DNA of 56,635 nucleotides from Saprospira grandis DSM 2844 (GCF_000275825.1 NZ_JH719941.1:1-56635), one strand, 5' to 3'; counted from the stretch's first letter, positions 45,945-54,315 are shown. Numbers and translations: made by a program. Notes: generated by a model not told the origin, from the letters alone.

Positions 45945-46808
45945 TCAATTTAACAACTCTGGCTTAAGATGATCTTGGGCTAGAGTTGTTTTCTTTTTAT
46001 AGCTCTTATATTCGAGCTCTTGTTGTTGGTGCATTTCAGCAGGCGGCATAAATTGACAAGACCAATGTGGTCGCGCTTGGTTGTAAATATCAATACTTTG
46101 AGCCACTATTTTCTTCATCGCATCTAGCCCTAAATGGAAAAAATCTGCAATAAACTCTTGCTTTAATATTCCATTTATTCGCTCTGCTACGGCATTTGCA
46201 TAAGGATCGTAAGACTCTGTCATAGAACAACTTATGCCTAGTTTTTTGAGCAGTTGCTGATAATCATTTGAGCAGTATTGAATGCCCCGGTCAGAATGAT
46301 GAATCAGCTCTTCATTAGGATATTGACGACGCTTTGCAGCCTGTTTCAAGGCTCGAATAGAGCCAATGCTGCTTAAGCTGTTAGAGACATCATAACCCAT
46401 TATTTGCTTAGAATAAGCGTCTGTGACCAAGGCTAAATACATCGGATTTTCTCTCGTTCCAATGTAAGTAATATCTGAAACCCAGACTTGCTCTGGTCGA
46501 TAAATTTTCAAATCAGCTATTTTGTTCTTATGTTTTCTGTAGTGGTGGAAGGAATTTGTCGTTGTATGATAGTTCTTTCGAGGTCGAACCAGCAGATTAT
46601 TGGCCCGCAAAATAGTAAAAAATTTATCTCGGCCTACTCCTAGAGCCTTCAACTCAGCTTGAAGTAAATGATACAATTTGCGGCCGCCTAAGCGAGGCAT
46701 TTTGTTCCGTACTTCTTGAACTAAGGCAACTACTTTTTCTGCCAAACCCTGATTAGATCTAACTTTTGCCTTCGATCTATAATACTTTTGACGATTTATC
46801 CCGACCAA
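45945..46808 (-). CDS. IS3-family transposase OrfB (DDE catalytic part)
   Basis: 287 residues when read from a TTG at 46808, but in-frame sequence continues upstream (ISLSSLCRL), so the protein is made as an OrfAB fusion by a -1 frameshift. The integrase core shows WVSDITYIG, HHSDRGIQYC and NAVAERINGILKQEF, giving the Asp, Asp and Glu triad. No interruption is seen, so the element may be active. Confidence 0.9.
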   Translation of the reverse strand: MVGINRQKYYRSKAKVRSNQGLAEKVVALVQEVRNKMPRLGGRKLYHLLQAELKALGVGRDKFFTILRANNLLVRPRKNYHTTTNSFHHYRKHKNKIADLKIYRPEQVWVSDITYIGTRENPMYLALVTDAYSKQIMGYDVSNSLSSIGSIRALKQAAKRRQYPNEELIHHSDRGIQYCSNDYQQLLKKLGISCSMTESYDPYANAVAERINGILKQEFIADFFHLGLDAMKKIVAQSIDIYNQARPHWSCQFMPPAEMHQQQELEYKSYKKKTTLAQDHLKPELLN

Positions 46809-46828
46809 TCGACATAAGCTACTTAAGC

Positions 46829-47251
46829 TTATTTTTTCTTCTTTTTGGAATTTATCAACTGTTCGGGTAAAGACTTTTTTCTGATTGGAATTTCAAATTC
46901 TTCTTCCGCTATATCTATCATCATATCAAAAAACAAGGCCTTCTTATCTGCCTGATTTAGCTCCTTTTCCAAGCGACGATTTTTCTTCTCTAAAAGCTTC
47001 AATTGCTGACGCAACGCCATCAATTCTTGTTCTGGACTCTTCTTCATACTTCTTAATTTATAGCTTTTATCATATTGGCCATGTTTCTCGATCCATGTCC
47101 GAATTGTTCTGTCTCCTTGTATCCCATACTTGCGTTGAGCGGCCTTTAAGCCAATCTCTCCATTTTCTACTTCCGACACAACTTGGAGCTTAAAAGCTAA
47201 GGTATAATCTTTTTGTGTCCGCTTAACATACTGACCTTCTTTATTTTCCAT
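46829..47251 (-). CDS. IS3-family transposase OrfA (HTH and leucine zipper)
   Basis: 140 residues. N-terminal HTH (about 12-55: YTLAFKLQVVSEVENGEIGLKAAQRKYGI) binds the ends; residues 72-105 form a heptad coiled coil (LMALRQQLKLLEKKNRRLEKEL). It ends in SKKKKK, encoded by an A-rich stretch (near 46829-46845) where AAAAAA can shift the ribosome by -1 into orfB. Confidence 0.88.
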   Translation of the reverse strand: MENKEGQYVKRTQKDYTLAFKLQVVSEVENGEIGLKAAQRKYGIQGDRTIRTWIEKHGQYDKSYKLRSMKKSPEQELMALRQQLKLLEKKNRRLEKELNQADKKALFFDMMIDIAEEEFEIPIRKKSLPEQLINSKKKKK

Positions 47252-47352
47252 CTATCTTCTGATTTTGTTGTATCAGTATATCAGGACAAGACAGCTGCTC
47301 CTATTTAAAGACGTTCTGCCTGTTGGCTGGAAGGTCTTTTTTTTTAGGGTTT

Positions 47353-47482
47353 GGGGCTGCCCCGCCCTGCGGGCGGGTCGGGCTGTGCGGGGGCTCGCAA
47401 GTCTGCTCGGCCCATCGCTTTTTTTCGCTTTGCTCAAAAAAACTCGGTCTGGCCTTCGGCCCCCCCCTACCATCCCTCAGCC
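47353..47482 (+). repeat. GC-rich structured element, B type
   Basis: Closing stem GGCTG/CAGCC; hairpin CCCGCCC-TGC-GGGCGGG. The hairpin 2 region is altered (CGCTTTTTTTCGCTTTGCTCAAAAAAACTCGG). It is followed at 47482-47525 by the CGATAC/GTATCG hairpin. It lies 76 bp from the IS end. Confidence 0.8.
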
Positions 47483-47594
47483 GATACTGTGGGTTAAAAC
47501 CCACAGCAAAAAGGTATCGCTTCGCGATGATTTAGAAATGAGGGCTAAACCCCTCATGAACTCGCCTCTAGATGCAAAATTGGTCCATGGCGGC

Positions 47595-47684
47595 AATAAA
47601 GATTCCGTTATTTCTTTAAATCTTTAATTCTTTATTTAACGGAATCTTTATTTCGTTAATTCTTTAATTAAAGATTTCTTTATT
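47595..47684. repeat. AT-rich palindromic repeat array
   Basis: AATAAAGATTCCGTTA...TAACGGAATCTTTATT plus TTCTTTAATTAAAGATTTCTTTATT. It is joined to the B element by the CGCCTCTAGATG...CCATGG segment also found at 22446-22480. Confidence 0.8.
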
Positions 47685-47776
47685 GCCGCAAGTTACTGTA
47701 AATCAACTATTTGTATTTTGGTGGTTGCCGCTAGCTATGCTTTATTGGGCCAAATGGGCTAGGCTAAAGACAAAAG

Positions 47777-47811
47777 AAAAGGGAGTGCCTAAAGACTAGG
47801 CCTCCCCTTTT
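47777..47811 (-). terminator. Candidate terminator
   Basis: AAAAGGGAG-GCCTA (47777-47791) and TAGGC-CTCCCCTTTT (47797-47811). On the minus strand it could end the transcript of the periplasmic gene 130 bp upstream; nothing on the plus strand would use it. Confidence 0.55.
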
Positions 47812-47938
47812 ACCCTGTTTTTGTTCTTCTTTCGCTCTATTTTGTTCCTGTTTTTCCTAGGTCAAAAGAGCGGATCTAGAGCACATTTTTTAATGTTAAA
47901 ACTTAAAGCGAAAAAGTTGAGGGACTAATAAAATCCTC

Positions 47939-48931
47939 TTACCAATTTAATTTAAAATTTTGGGCTGTTGGATAATTTTGCAGGAACTCCTCTTTGGCTT
48001 CTGGGCCTTTGGCGGCCTTATAGACCTGCCAGAAAATTTGCCAGAAGCTTTCTTTTTGGGCCACATAATTTTTGTGTGTTCGGGCAAAGGCATCTAGGCT
48101 AAAGATATCGGCTTTTTGCATACTGAGGCGATAAATATAGAGGTAGGCCAAATCGGACCAATAGCCTTTTGGGTAGCCGAGGCGATAGGTTTCAAAATTG
48201 CGAATATTGGTACTATTGGCAATTTTGATAAAATCTTCGGCGGCCTGTTCATTTTGGATGGCCTTATTTTTAGGAAATCGTTCTTCAAAGTTGCTGTAGC
48301 TGCTCCAGCCATAGAGTTGGGTATAGCTATCGAGCAGGGCCATTTGGAAGAGGCTATCTTCTTTTGGGGAAACAGAATCTAGGCTAGCTTGATGTTTTCT
48401 AAAAAAGCGTTCATAGGTTCTAAAGTCGTTAGTCATTTGGGCTAGAATCCAGGCTCGTTCATTTCGGGCATTTTCAATATGTTCTCGATGAGATTGAGAG
48501 GGAAACTTAAAATTTTCGATAAGTTCTTGATAGGCGGCATAGCTATTTTCTTTTTTGGCTTGGGCTTGGGCTTTTTGCAAAAGTTGGAGTTGCAGGCCCT
48601 CAATTTCTAGATGGCTCAACTTATTTTTTTGCAACTTGCGGATGCCTTTAGTATCTAGGGTAGCATATCGTCTTTGGGCCGATTTGGCATATTGAAAAGC
48701 TTGTTTGAGGTTAAAAAAATCTTTGTATTTGGGGTTGGCAAAAATGCGGGCCAGTTGGTATTCGGCTTCTACGCCAATATATACTTTGGGGTCTAGGATA
48801 CGGGCTTCAAAAAGCGTGATGGCCTCTTCGACCTTTCCTTTTTTGAGGGCCTTATAGGCGGACTTAAACTGGGCAAAAAGCGGAGTTGCGCCTAAAAAAA
48901 GGAGGGTAAAAAGCAGGTATTTGATTTTCAT
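47939..48931 (-). CDS. Exported helical-repeat protein of unknown function
   Basis: 330 residues. A signal peptide (MKIKYLLFTLLFLGATPLFA) is followed by a mostly helical, TPR-like chain (AYKALKKGKVEEAITLFEARI; VEAEYQLARIF). No catalytic motif is seen. It probably acts in the periplasm or cell envelope. Similar small TPR proteins are common in Bacteroidota, with no assigned function. An AT-rich array and a GC-rich element lie upstream. Confidence 0.7.
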   Translation of the reverse strand: MKIKYLLFTLLFLGATPLFAQFKSAYKALKKGKVEEAITLFEARILDPKVYIGVEAEYQLARIFANPKYKDFFNLKQAFQYAKSAQRRYATLDTKGIRKLQKNKLSHLEIEGLQLQLLQKAQAQAKKENSYAAYQELIENFKFPSQSHREHIENARNERAWILAQMTNDFRTYERFFRKHQASLDSVSPKEDSLFQMALLDSYTQLYGWSSYSNFEERFPKNKAIQNEQAAEDFIKIANSTNIRNFETYRLGYPKGYWSDLAYLYIYRLSMQKADIFSLDAFARTHKNYVAQKESFWQIFWQVYKAAKGPEAKEEFLQNYPTAQNFKLNW

Positions 48932-48975
48932 AAAGTACTATTTATCAGCAATTAAAATTTGTATACTTAATAGTG

Positions 48976-49047
48976 TTAAAGATTCCGTTATTTCGTTAAT
49001 TAACGGAATCTTTATTTCTTTATTTAACGGAATCTTTATTTCGTTAA
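48976..49047. repeat. AT-rich palindromic repeat array
   Basis: TTAAAGATTCCGTTATTTCGTTAATTAACGGAATCTTTA followed by TTTAACGGAATCTTTATTTCG. The first half is a near-perfect palindrome centred on TTAATTAA. Confidence 0.78.
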
Positions 49048-49093
49048 GTGATTGGACAGGCGGCTTTGCCGCCTTGGCCCGCAGGGCCAAAAC

Positions 49094-49211
49094 GGCCTAG
49101 CGATGTGGAAGGGTGGCCCGCAGGGCCAGACCGAGCCAGCGAAGCTGGCGAAGGGCCGAGCAGGCCTGCGAGCCCTGCAACGTAGCGCCGCAGCGAAGCT
49201 GCGGAGGCCCC
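49094..49211 (-). repeat. GC-rich structured element, A type
   Basis: Closing stem GGCCT/AGGCC; hairpins CCAGC-GAA-GCTGG, GGCCC-GCA-GGGCC and CGCAGC-GAA-GCTGCG. An additional GGCGGCTTTGCCGCC hairpin lies just outside at 49060-49074. Confidence 0.85.
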
Positions 49212-49230
49212 AAAAAAAGGGATAGATAAA

Positions 49231-49268
49231 AGAAATGCCCTAGTCCGGCAAAGGGATTAGGGCATTTC
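49231..49268 (-). terminator. Intrinsic terminator of the small membrane protein gene
   Basis: AGAAATGCCCTA (49231-49242) pairs with TAGGGCATTTC (49258-49268); T-rich sequence follows on the minus strand. Confidence 0.75.
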
Positions 49269-49286
49269 AAGAAAGGGGCCTAAACA

Positions 49287-49418
49287 TTAGTTAGGCATAG
49301 GGAGAGAGTCGCCATTCATGCTATAGACATAGGCCCAAAGGACGACAAAAAGGATAACAGAAAGGGCGAGTCCGAGGAGAAACTTTTCGGTTCCCCATAC
49401 TTTTTGATGATTGCTCAT
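49287..49418 (-). CDS. Small single-span membrane protein (43 residues)
   Basis: Starts ATG at 49416-49418 and reads MSNHQKVWGTEKFLLGLAL..., with a hydrophobic span (about 14-32, LLGLALSVILFVVLWAYVY) and a short polar tail SMNGDSLPMPN. A terminator lies 19 bp after the stop. Such an open frame with one clean membrane span and its own terminator is likely real. No family is recognised. It is too short to be judged by length alone. Confidence 0.65.
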   Translation of the reverse strand: MSNHQKVWGTEKFLLGLALSVILFVVLWAYVYSMNGDSLPMPN

Positions 49419-49519
49419 TGTGGTTGTATTTTCAATAGTCAGAAATCTATAGATTCAAGTGAAGGGCAAATTAAAGAAATAAGTCTAAAGAAGGCTTATA
49501 GAGGGGGGCAAAATTTGGC

Positions 49520-50476
49520 TTATTGCATAGCTTTTATTTTTTGAAAAATGCTTTTGAGGGCTCCTTTTCGGAGAAGTTGGCTGAGTTCTTTCCATCGGAG
49601 GCGTTTAAAGTAAGTTTTCATTTTTTCGGCTACGGCATAATGTTGTTTTGGGGCATTTTGGAGGGGCAGTATTTTTAGCTCTAGGGGCTGTTCGAGCATA
49701 TTTTGGCCTAGGCGGATAGCATCGCAATGGGCGCCACTGCCATCGAGGCCAATATTTTTGACCAAAGAGCGGTAGGGGTGTAGGGCGAGGCCATTTTGGA
49801 GAAAGATGCTAGCGTGCCAATGGCAGGCCCAGGTATTGAGTTGGCCAGATAGATTTTGATTTAGCTGTTTATAGAAGTCTTCTTTTTGGCCTCCATTAAA
49901 GACAAAGGGGTCATAATTCTTATTGATTTGGTTTAAGATATTGGTTGTATCATCTTGGTAATATTTCCAGGCTCTTTGCCAGCTTGCCCAGCCCCAGCAG
50001 CTATTGACATTATAAAAAAAGCTACTTCCCAGCTCCTCTTCTTCTAGTTTGAGTGGATAAATAAAGCCGCTAATGTGCATTACTTTCTCCACATCTTGAT
50101 AGAGATTTAGGGCCTGATTCATATAGCGCAGAAAATATGGGCTAGTGACAATATCGTTTTCTAGGATAATGGCTCGTCCGTATTTTTCCATCACTTCGGT
50201 TACTCCAGATACAATATTTTTGCGCAGGCCCCAATTTTCTTTCCGCTCAATAATCTGTAGTTTTTTTGCCCAAGTTTGTGCTCGGATCAATTGGCGGACG
50301 GCAGCAATATCTTCCAAATCTTTAGGGCTAGCATTGGGTTTGGGTCCATCCGAATAGATATAAATTGGGCTTTGGCTGGCCTCTTCATTTTGGGCCAAGG
50401 CGGCTAAAGTTTGGGCCAGATGATCGGGTCGTTGGTAGACAAACAGTATAACTGGGGCAAAAGTCAATAAAGACAT
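49520..50476 (-). CDS. Glycosyltransferase, GT-A fold
   Basis: 318 residues. The N-terminus PVILFVYQRPDHLAQTLAALAQ and the segment IYSDGPK (about 40-46) are of nucleotide-sugar-binding type; ILENDIVTSPYFL (about 99-111) provides an acidic metal-binding motif. Similar proteins act in polysaccharide or glycan synthesis. The substrate cannot be told. No glycan gene cluster surrounds it. It diverges from the OmpA-family gene with 91 bp between. Confidence 0.78.
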   Translation of the reverse strand: MSLLTFAPVILFVYQRPDHLAQTLAALAQNEEASQSPIYIYSDGPKPNASPKDLEDIAAVRQLIRAQTWAKKLQIIERKENWGLRKNIVSGVTEVMEKYGRAIILENDIVTSPYFLRYMNQALNLYQDVEKVMHISGFIYPLKLEEEELGSSFFYNVNSCWGWASWQRAWKYYQDDTTNILNQINKNYDPFVFNGGQKEDFYKQLNQNLSGQLNTWACHWHASIFLQNGLALHPYRSLVKNIGLDGSGAHCDAIRLGQNMLEQPLELKILPLQNAPKQHYAVAEKMKTYFKRLRWKELSQLLRKGALKSIFQKIKAMQ

Positions 50477-50567
50477 AAGTTTATGGTTGTTTATAAGGGC
50501 AAATATATATAGAAGCGCTGTATCTTAAAGGCCCCGATATCAGAACACCTATAATTTATTATTACGA

Positions 50568-51467
50568 ATGAGAAGAATAAGCTTTTGGCTCTTTTTGCTA
50601 TTGCTATTATATAGTACAAAAAGTTCGGGCCAAAAAACAGCATTTGCCGTAGAACTGGCCGCCTTTGAAAAACAAGTAGAGCTCAATTATTTTGGGCCAA
50701 TCAAAGGAGTATATGAGCTTTATGATGTCAATGATTTTTATCGCTATCAAATTCCGGCCAAAACAAAAGCCGAGGCCGAAATCCTACTGGCCGAAGTAAA
50801 AGCGGGTAAATTTCCCTATGCTCGCATCATTGATTTTAAGGCCAGAGAAGAGGCCTGCAAAAATGCTTGTGGTTTTTGGGCCCCAAAATATACGGGTCGA
50901 AACAATGATAATGACCAACAAGAAGAGGCTTGGGCCAATACCCCAAACGCCAATCCACCCAATCAACTTTTGGCCCCCAAACCAAAAAAAACAGCCCTAG
51001 CGGCCCCCAAAGAAAAACGAAGTTTGGGCAGTTTGGCCGCCCCAGAAAGAGGACTGAGCTCGGCTATATTTTTTAACTTTAATAGCAGCGATATTCCCGC
51101 AGAAGAAGGCTATAAAATCAATTATATCAGCGATCTGATGATCAAAAACCCAGAATATACTTTGGTACTTGATGGCCATTCGGATGCCATTGGCGAGGAA
51201 GACAAAAACCTCAACCTCTCTAAAGAACGACTCGAAAAAGTGATGCTCAGCCTCTTTATGAAAGGGGTGGAAGGCGAACGCATGCGAATTCGCCCCCAAG
51301 GCGAATTGGCTCCCATTGCCATCAATGAGTATCCCAATGGCAGCGATAGCCCAGAAGGCCGACGATATAATCGCCGAGTCCAACTTCAATTATTAGATGG
51401 AAATGGAGAAGAATTGCCCGTTTTGGCCCCCATCGAAATTCCCGCACAACTTAAAATTGAAGACTAA
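50568..51467 (+). CDS. OmpA-family outer membrane protein
   Basis: 299 residues. A signal peptide (MRRISFWLFLLLLLYSTKSSG) precedes a unique region and a Pro/Lys-rich linker. The C-terminal OmpA/MotB peptidoglycan-binding domain (about 165-280) shows IFFNFNSSDIPAEEGY, VLDGHSDAIGEEDKNLNLSKERLEKV and NRRVQL. It likely tethers the outer membrane to the wall. Residues 30-110 carry no recognised domain. Confidence 0.88.
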   Translation: MRRISFWLFLLLLLYSTKSSGQKTAFAVELAAFEKQVELNYFGPIKGVYELYDVNDFYRYQIPAKTKAEAEILLAEVKAGKFPYARIIDFKAREEACKNACGFWAPKYTGRNNDNDQQEEAWANTPNANPPNQLLAPKPKKTALAAPKEKRSLGSLAAPERGLSSAIFFNFNSSDIPAEEGYKINYISDLMIKNPEYTLVLDGHSDAIGEEDKNLNLSKERLEKVMLSLFMKGVEGERMRIRPQGELAPIAINEYPNGSDSPEGRRYNRRVQLQLLDGNGEELPVLAPIEIPAQLKIED

Positions 51468-51481
51468 AACAACAGTTTTAA

Positions 51482-51520
51482 GCAAAAAAAAAGGGCCTTT
51501 CGACAAGTCGAAAGGCCCTT
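51482..51520 (-). terminator. Terminator between the OmpA-family and dioxygenase genes
   Basis: A 14-bp perfect stem AAGGGCCTTTCGAC (51491-51504), loop AA, GTCGAAAGGCCCTT (51507-51520). The minus strand continues into a long T-run, so the dioxygenase gene is the main user. Confidence 0.85.
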
Positions 51521-51534
51521 GCTATTTCCCCAAA

Positions 51535-52593
51535 TTAAAGCCTAAATGATAGGTCTTTAACCAGTTTTTGATCCAATTCAGGCAGCAAATTTCTTGGAAT
51601 TAAGTAGGTGGCCAAACCCGCCAAATCGCCAAAAATGTGGTGTTTGTTCATGGCCCCTTCTAAGTATCCTGCCCCAGAAGACCCCCCAGTTCCAGCACGC
51701 ATACCAATCATTCTACGCACCATAATCATGTGCCGATAACGGAAAGTAGACATCAATTCATCCAACTCTAAGAGCTTATTTAAGAGCTGAAATGGCTGCT
51801 GCAATAAAGGATATTCTCGGTATAAATAGATAAATAATGCCGAGCGACAAGCCTTTTCACTCAATCGAACTGGGCGATTTTCTTGGGCAAAAAAGAGCTC
51901 ATCAAAGGCTTTCATACTAATTTCTGAACGCTCAGATCCCTTCAATCCCGCCAAATAAATGCCTCTATAATGAGCCCAAAATGGATGCATTTCTGAGTTT
52001 TCTTCCGCCTTTTGCTCAAAGTTTTGCCAATAATCCAATTGCCAAAAAGGCATCCGAGCCAACCAATTATCCAGTAATTCAAACAAAGAAAGACTGTTTT
52101 CTGCCGCTTTTATAGCCTCAATATGCTCCACCCTAAGCTGCTTTTCATAGTATTTTTTAGCATGGCGATGATCCATTTTTAAGCCCAAACGAGTCTCAAT
52201 TAAACGAAATTGAAAGCTCTGAAAACCCGAAGCAGGAGTCAGTAAATCTCTAAAATCTAAGAAATCCATAGGCGTCATGGTCTCCATAACCCGCACCTGA
52301 GCTACCAATAATTTCCAAATTTCTACCACCCGATTCAAACGATGTGTAGCCACCTGCAAGCCCTTAGAATTGTCATTGATATACTGCTCATCAAAGATAT
52401 TTAAGATAGAACTCAACTCATGCTGAACCTGCTTAAACCAAAGCTCATATGCCTGATGCACAATGATAAACAACATCTCATCATGCGCATCTACCCCCTG
52501 GGCCTCACTTTCCAATTGCTGGGCAGACAAAATTTTATCTAAACCCAAATAGTCATTGTAATACTGCTCTTTACCAGTATAAGAGTTTTTCAT
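51535..52593 (-). CDS. kynA: Tryptophan 2,3-dioxygenase
   Basis: 352 residues from ATG 52593 (MKNSYTGKEQYYN); a TTG farther up adds an unrelated 17-residue leader. The family features HQAYELWFKQVQHEL (distal-pocket His and hydrophobic residues, about 45-60) and FRYRHMIMVRRMIG with the heme-ligand His (about 290) are intact. It opens the indole ring of tryptophan to N-formylkynurenine. No other kynurenine gene is nearby. It forms its own unit ending at the 51482-51520 terminator. Confidence 0.94.
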   Translation of the reverse strand: MKNSYTGKEQYYNDYLGLDKILSAQQLESEAQGVDAHDEMLFIIVHQAYELWFKQVQHELSSILNIFDEQYINDNSKGLQVATHRLNRVVEIWKLLVAQVRVMETMTPMDFLDFRDLLTPASGFQSFQFRLIETRLGLKMDHRHAKKYYEKQLRVEHIEAIKAAENSLSLFELLDNWLARMPFWQLDYWQNFEQKAEENSEMHPFWAHYRGIYLAGLKGSERSEISMKAFDELFFAQENRPVRLSEKACRSALFIYLYREYPLLQQPFQLLNKLLELDELMSTFRYRHMIMVRRMIGMRAGTGGSSGAGYLEGAMNKHHIFGDLAGLATYLIPRNLLPELDQKLVKDLSFRL

Positions 52594-52702
52594 AGTAGCT
52601 GTTTTAGTGCGACTCTCCGCCGCGTTTCCTGCAACTTTAGGCAATTTTTAGCAGCTCTCCAATTCCAAATCAAAATTCTAAGTCAAGTATAATATTTTGG
52701 CT

Positions 52703-52748
52703 TTTAAGCATACGTTTCTCTAATTTTTTCCCCTTTAAGCATACGTTT
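52703..52748. repeat. Direct repeat TTTAAGCATACGTTT, two copies
   Basis: Exact 15-bp copies at 52703-52717 and 52734-52748 (31 bp apart) upstream of the dioxygenase gene. It could be a binding site for a regulator of that gene. Confidence 0.6.
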
Positions 52749-52753
52749 TTTTA

Positions 52754-52871
52754 GGGGCCTCCGCAGACAAGCTGCGGCGCTACGTTACGGGGCTCGCAAG
52801 CCTGCTCGGCCCTTCGGCGGACAAGCCGCCTCGGTCTGCCGCTTCGCGGCCCCCCTCCACATCGCTAGGCC
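52754..52871 (+). repeat. GC-rich structured element, A type
   Basis: Closing stem GGCCT/AGGCC; hairpins CCGCAG-ACAAG-CTGCGG, CGGCGGA-CAA-GCCGCC and CCGC-TTC-GCGG. The last is a different sequence from the common GGCC hairpin yet still pairs. Confidence 0.87.
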
Positions 52872-52925
52872 AAGGCCCAAGCCTAGTCAAAAAAACAAAA
52901 CCCCGATTCTATGGGCCTTTGAGCC

Positions 52926-52973
52926 ATAAAGAATTAAAGAAATAAAGAATTCTTTATTTCTTTAATTCTTTAT
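52926..52973. repeat. Perfect 48-bp AT palindrome (AT-rich array)
   Basis: Two 24-base arms beginning ATAAAGAATTAAAG meet at 52949/52950 with no loop and no mismatch; a further TTCTTTA repeat continues to 52982. It lies upstream of parA. It belongs to the AT-rich family but is the most symmetric copy. Confidence 0.9.
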
Positions 52974-53064
52974 TTCTTTATTGGATTTACCAAGCCAAAT
53001 CCTTAGCTTTAAGCTAGACAATTAGCCCTTTTTGGGCCATTTTTTTGCCTCAAAATATTATCGT

Positions 53065-53703
53065 ATGCCCATCAAAATAGGGGTCGTTTCCCAAAAAGGA
53101 GGCGTCGGAAAAAGTACGCTTTGCCGCCTACTCGCCAGAGAATATGCCGCCAATGACTGGGAGGTCAAAATTGCCGATATGGACGTATCCCAATCCACTT
53201 CCTTCAACTGGAATAGCCGCCGATTACAACAAAATATCCAACCCTCTATCTCTGTAGAACAGTTTGCAGAGGTCAAAAGAGCTCTCAAACTTAGCCAAAA
53301 TCATGACCTCATTATCTTTGATGGCGCCCCCAGCTCTAACCGCCTTACCCTAGAAATTGCCCAAACTGCCGACCTCATTTTACTCCCCACTGGCACCGCT
53401 CTAGACGACCTAGAACCCACCATTAAATTGGCCCACGAACTCAAAAAACGAAAGATTCCACGCCAAAAAATTGCTCTGGTCCTCTCCAGAATTGGTACCT
53501 CCAAAGCCGAAATCGAAGAGGCCAAAGACTATATTTCTATCACCGGATATACCCTAATTGATGGCCTGCTAGAAGAAAAAACAGCCTACCGTAGAGCTAG
53601 CGATTTGGGCCAAGCCCTTACCGAAACCCCCTACCCTAGCCTCAATCAAAAAGCCGATTTTTTGGTCCAAAATATTATCCATTATCTCAATAAATTAGAC
53701 TGA
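53065..53703 (+). CDS. parA: ParA-type partition ATPase
   Basis: 212 residues from ATG 53065 (MPIKIGVVSQKGG); a TTG upstream is less likely. The deviant Walker A KGGVGKST (about 11-18), DMDVSQS (Walker A-prime) and IIFDGAPS are intact, the pattern of small type Ib ParA lacking an N-terminal HTH. It segregates the replicon by forming ATP-dependent patterns on DNA with a small DNA-binding partner. A small ribbon-helix-helix gene follows after phased repeats that could be the centromere. Confidence 0.93.
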   Translation: MPIKIGVVSQKGGVGKSTLCRLLAREYAANDWEVKIADMDVSQSTSFNWNSRRLQQNIQPSISVEQFAEVKRALKLSQNHDLIIFDGAPSSNRLTLEIAQTADLILLPTGTALDDLEPTIKLAHELKKRKIPRQKIALVLSRIGTSKAEIEEAKDYISITGYTLIDGLLEEKTAYRRASDLGQALTETPYPSLNQKADFLVQNIIHYLNKLD

Positions 53704-53727
53704 TTTTTAGCCTAAATTTAAGCCCAA

Positions 53728-53823
53728 AAACGACCAAAACATCCTCCTAAAACGACCCTTTTTTACCCCCTAAAACGACCAAAATATTATCCCCAAACAA
53801 CTCAAAAACGACTTCTCTCTAAA
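53728..53823. promoter_or_regulatory. Candidate parS-like site, phased AAACGAC repeats
   Basis: AAACGACC at 53728, 53750 and 53773 and AAACGACT at 53816 are spaced 22, 23 and 43 bp, close to multiples of two helical turns. They lie between parA and the ribbon-helix-helix gene. The AACGAC core also occurs in the iterons. Confidence 0.6.
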
Positions 53824-54004
53824 AAATAAAACGCTTACCATCCCCATTTATTTTCGACGTTTTTAACAAGTCGCCTAAACTTTTATCTGTTTTTTTTAGC
53901 TCCCATAATGTTAGTAACTGTTGTTTTTGCATTAAAAACCCATAGCGTTAATCACTTTTCGTAAATAATTTTACATCCATTTTTTTAGATATAAATATGT
54001 AATT

Positions 54005-54235
54005 ATGGCCAAAATACCCGCTCCAAAAAAGCTAAAAAGTAGCAAAGGACAGCCCCCAAAAGAAGAAAATAGCAGCAATAATTTGGAAAAAAAACCAAAA
54101 AAAGAACGTGTCGCACTCAATTTTTCAGTCGATGCAGACTTCAGAAAAGCGCTAAAATCTGCTGCCCTAGAAGAAGAGATTTCTATGGTAGAGTTACTAA
54201 AAAAAATGTTCGATTTTTATCAAAATAAACCCTAA
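54005..54235 (+). CDS. Small ribbon-helix-helix protein, likely ParA partner
   Basis: 76 residues. A charged, disordered N-terminal tail (1 to about 35, Lys/Pro/Asn-rich) precedes VALNFSVDADFRKALKSAALEEEISMVELLKKMFDFYQ, which fits a strand followed by two helices (ribbon-helix-helix). Small ParA proteins often pair with such proteins (ParG, Omega type), whose tails stimulate the ATPase. The place after parA and the AAACGAC repeats supports this role. A plasmid copy regulator of CopG type is the alternative. Confidence 0.7.
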   Translation: MAKIPAPKKLKSSKGQPPKEENSSNNLEKKPKKERVALNFSVDADFRKALKSAALEEEISMVELLKKMFDFYQNKP

Positions 54236-54264
54236 AAAATTTAGCCGCTTTTTGGCCCATTTTT

Positions 54265-54298
54265 AAGCCGTCGTTTACTAAAAACGACGGCTTTTTTT
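54265..54298 (+). terminator. Intrinsic terminator of the par region
   Basis: AAGCCGTCGTTT (54265-54276), loop ACTAA, AAACGACGGCTT (54282-54293), then a T-run. The stem contains the AACGACGG sequence of the iterons. Confidence 0.85.
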
Positions 54299-54315
54299 AG
54301 CCGTTTTTTTCAAAA

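Larger units (their letters stand above)
45831..47277 (-). mobile_element. IS3-family insertion sequence
   Basis: About 1447 bp, bounded by a perfect 9-bp inverted repeat ACTGATACA (45831-45839) / TGTATCAGT (47269-47277). It contains overlapping orfA and orfB. Near the left end is a hairpin AGATTTTGACC...GGTCAAAAAATCT (45892-45929), perhaps a shield against read-in. No convincing target duplication is visible. The exact ends are inferred from the inverted repeat. Confidence 0.82.

Noticed and set aside
46829-47251. OrfA as a stand-alone regulator
   Set aside because: The adjacent DDE OrfB, the slippery A-rich end and the flanking inverted repeats show that it is part of an IS3 element.
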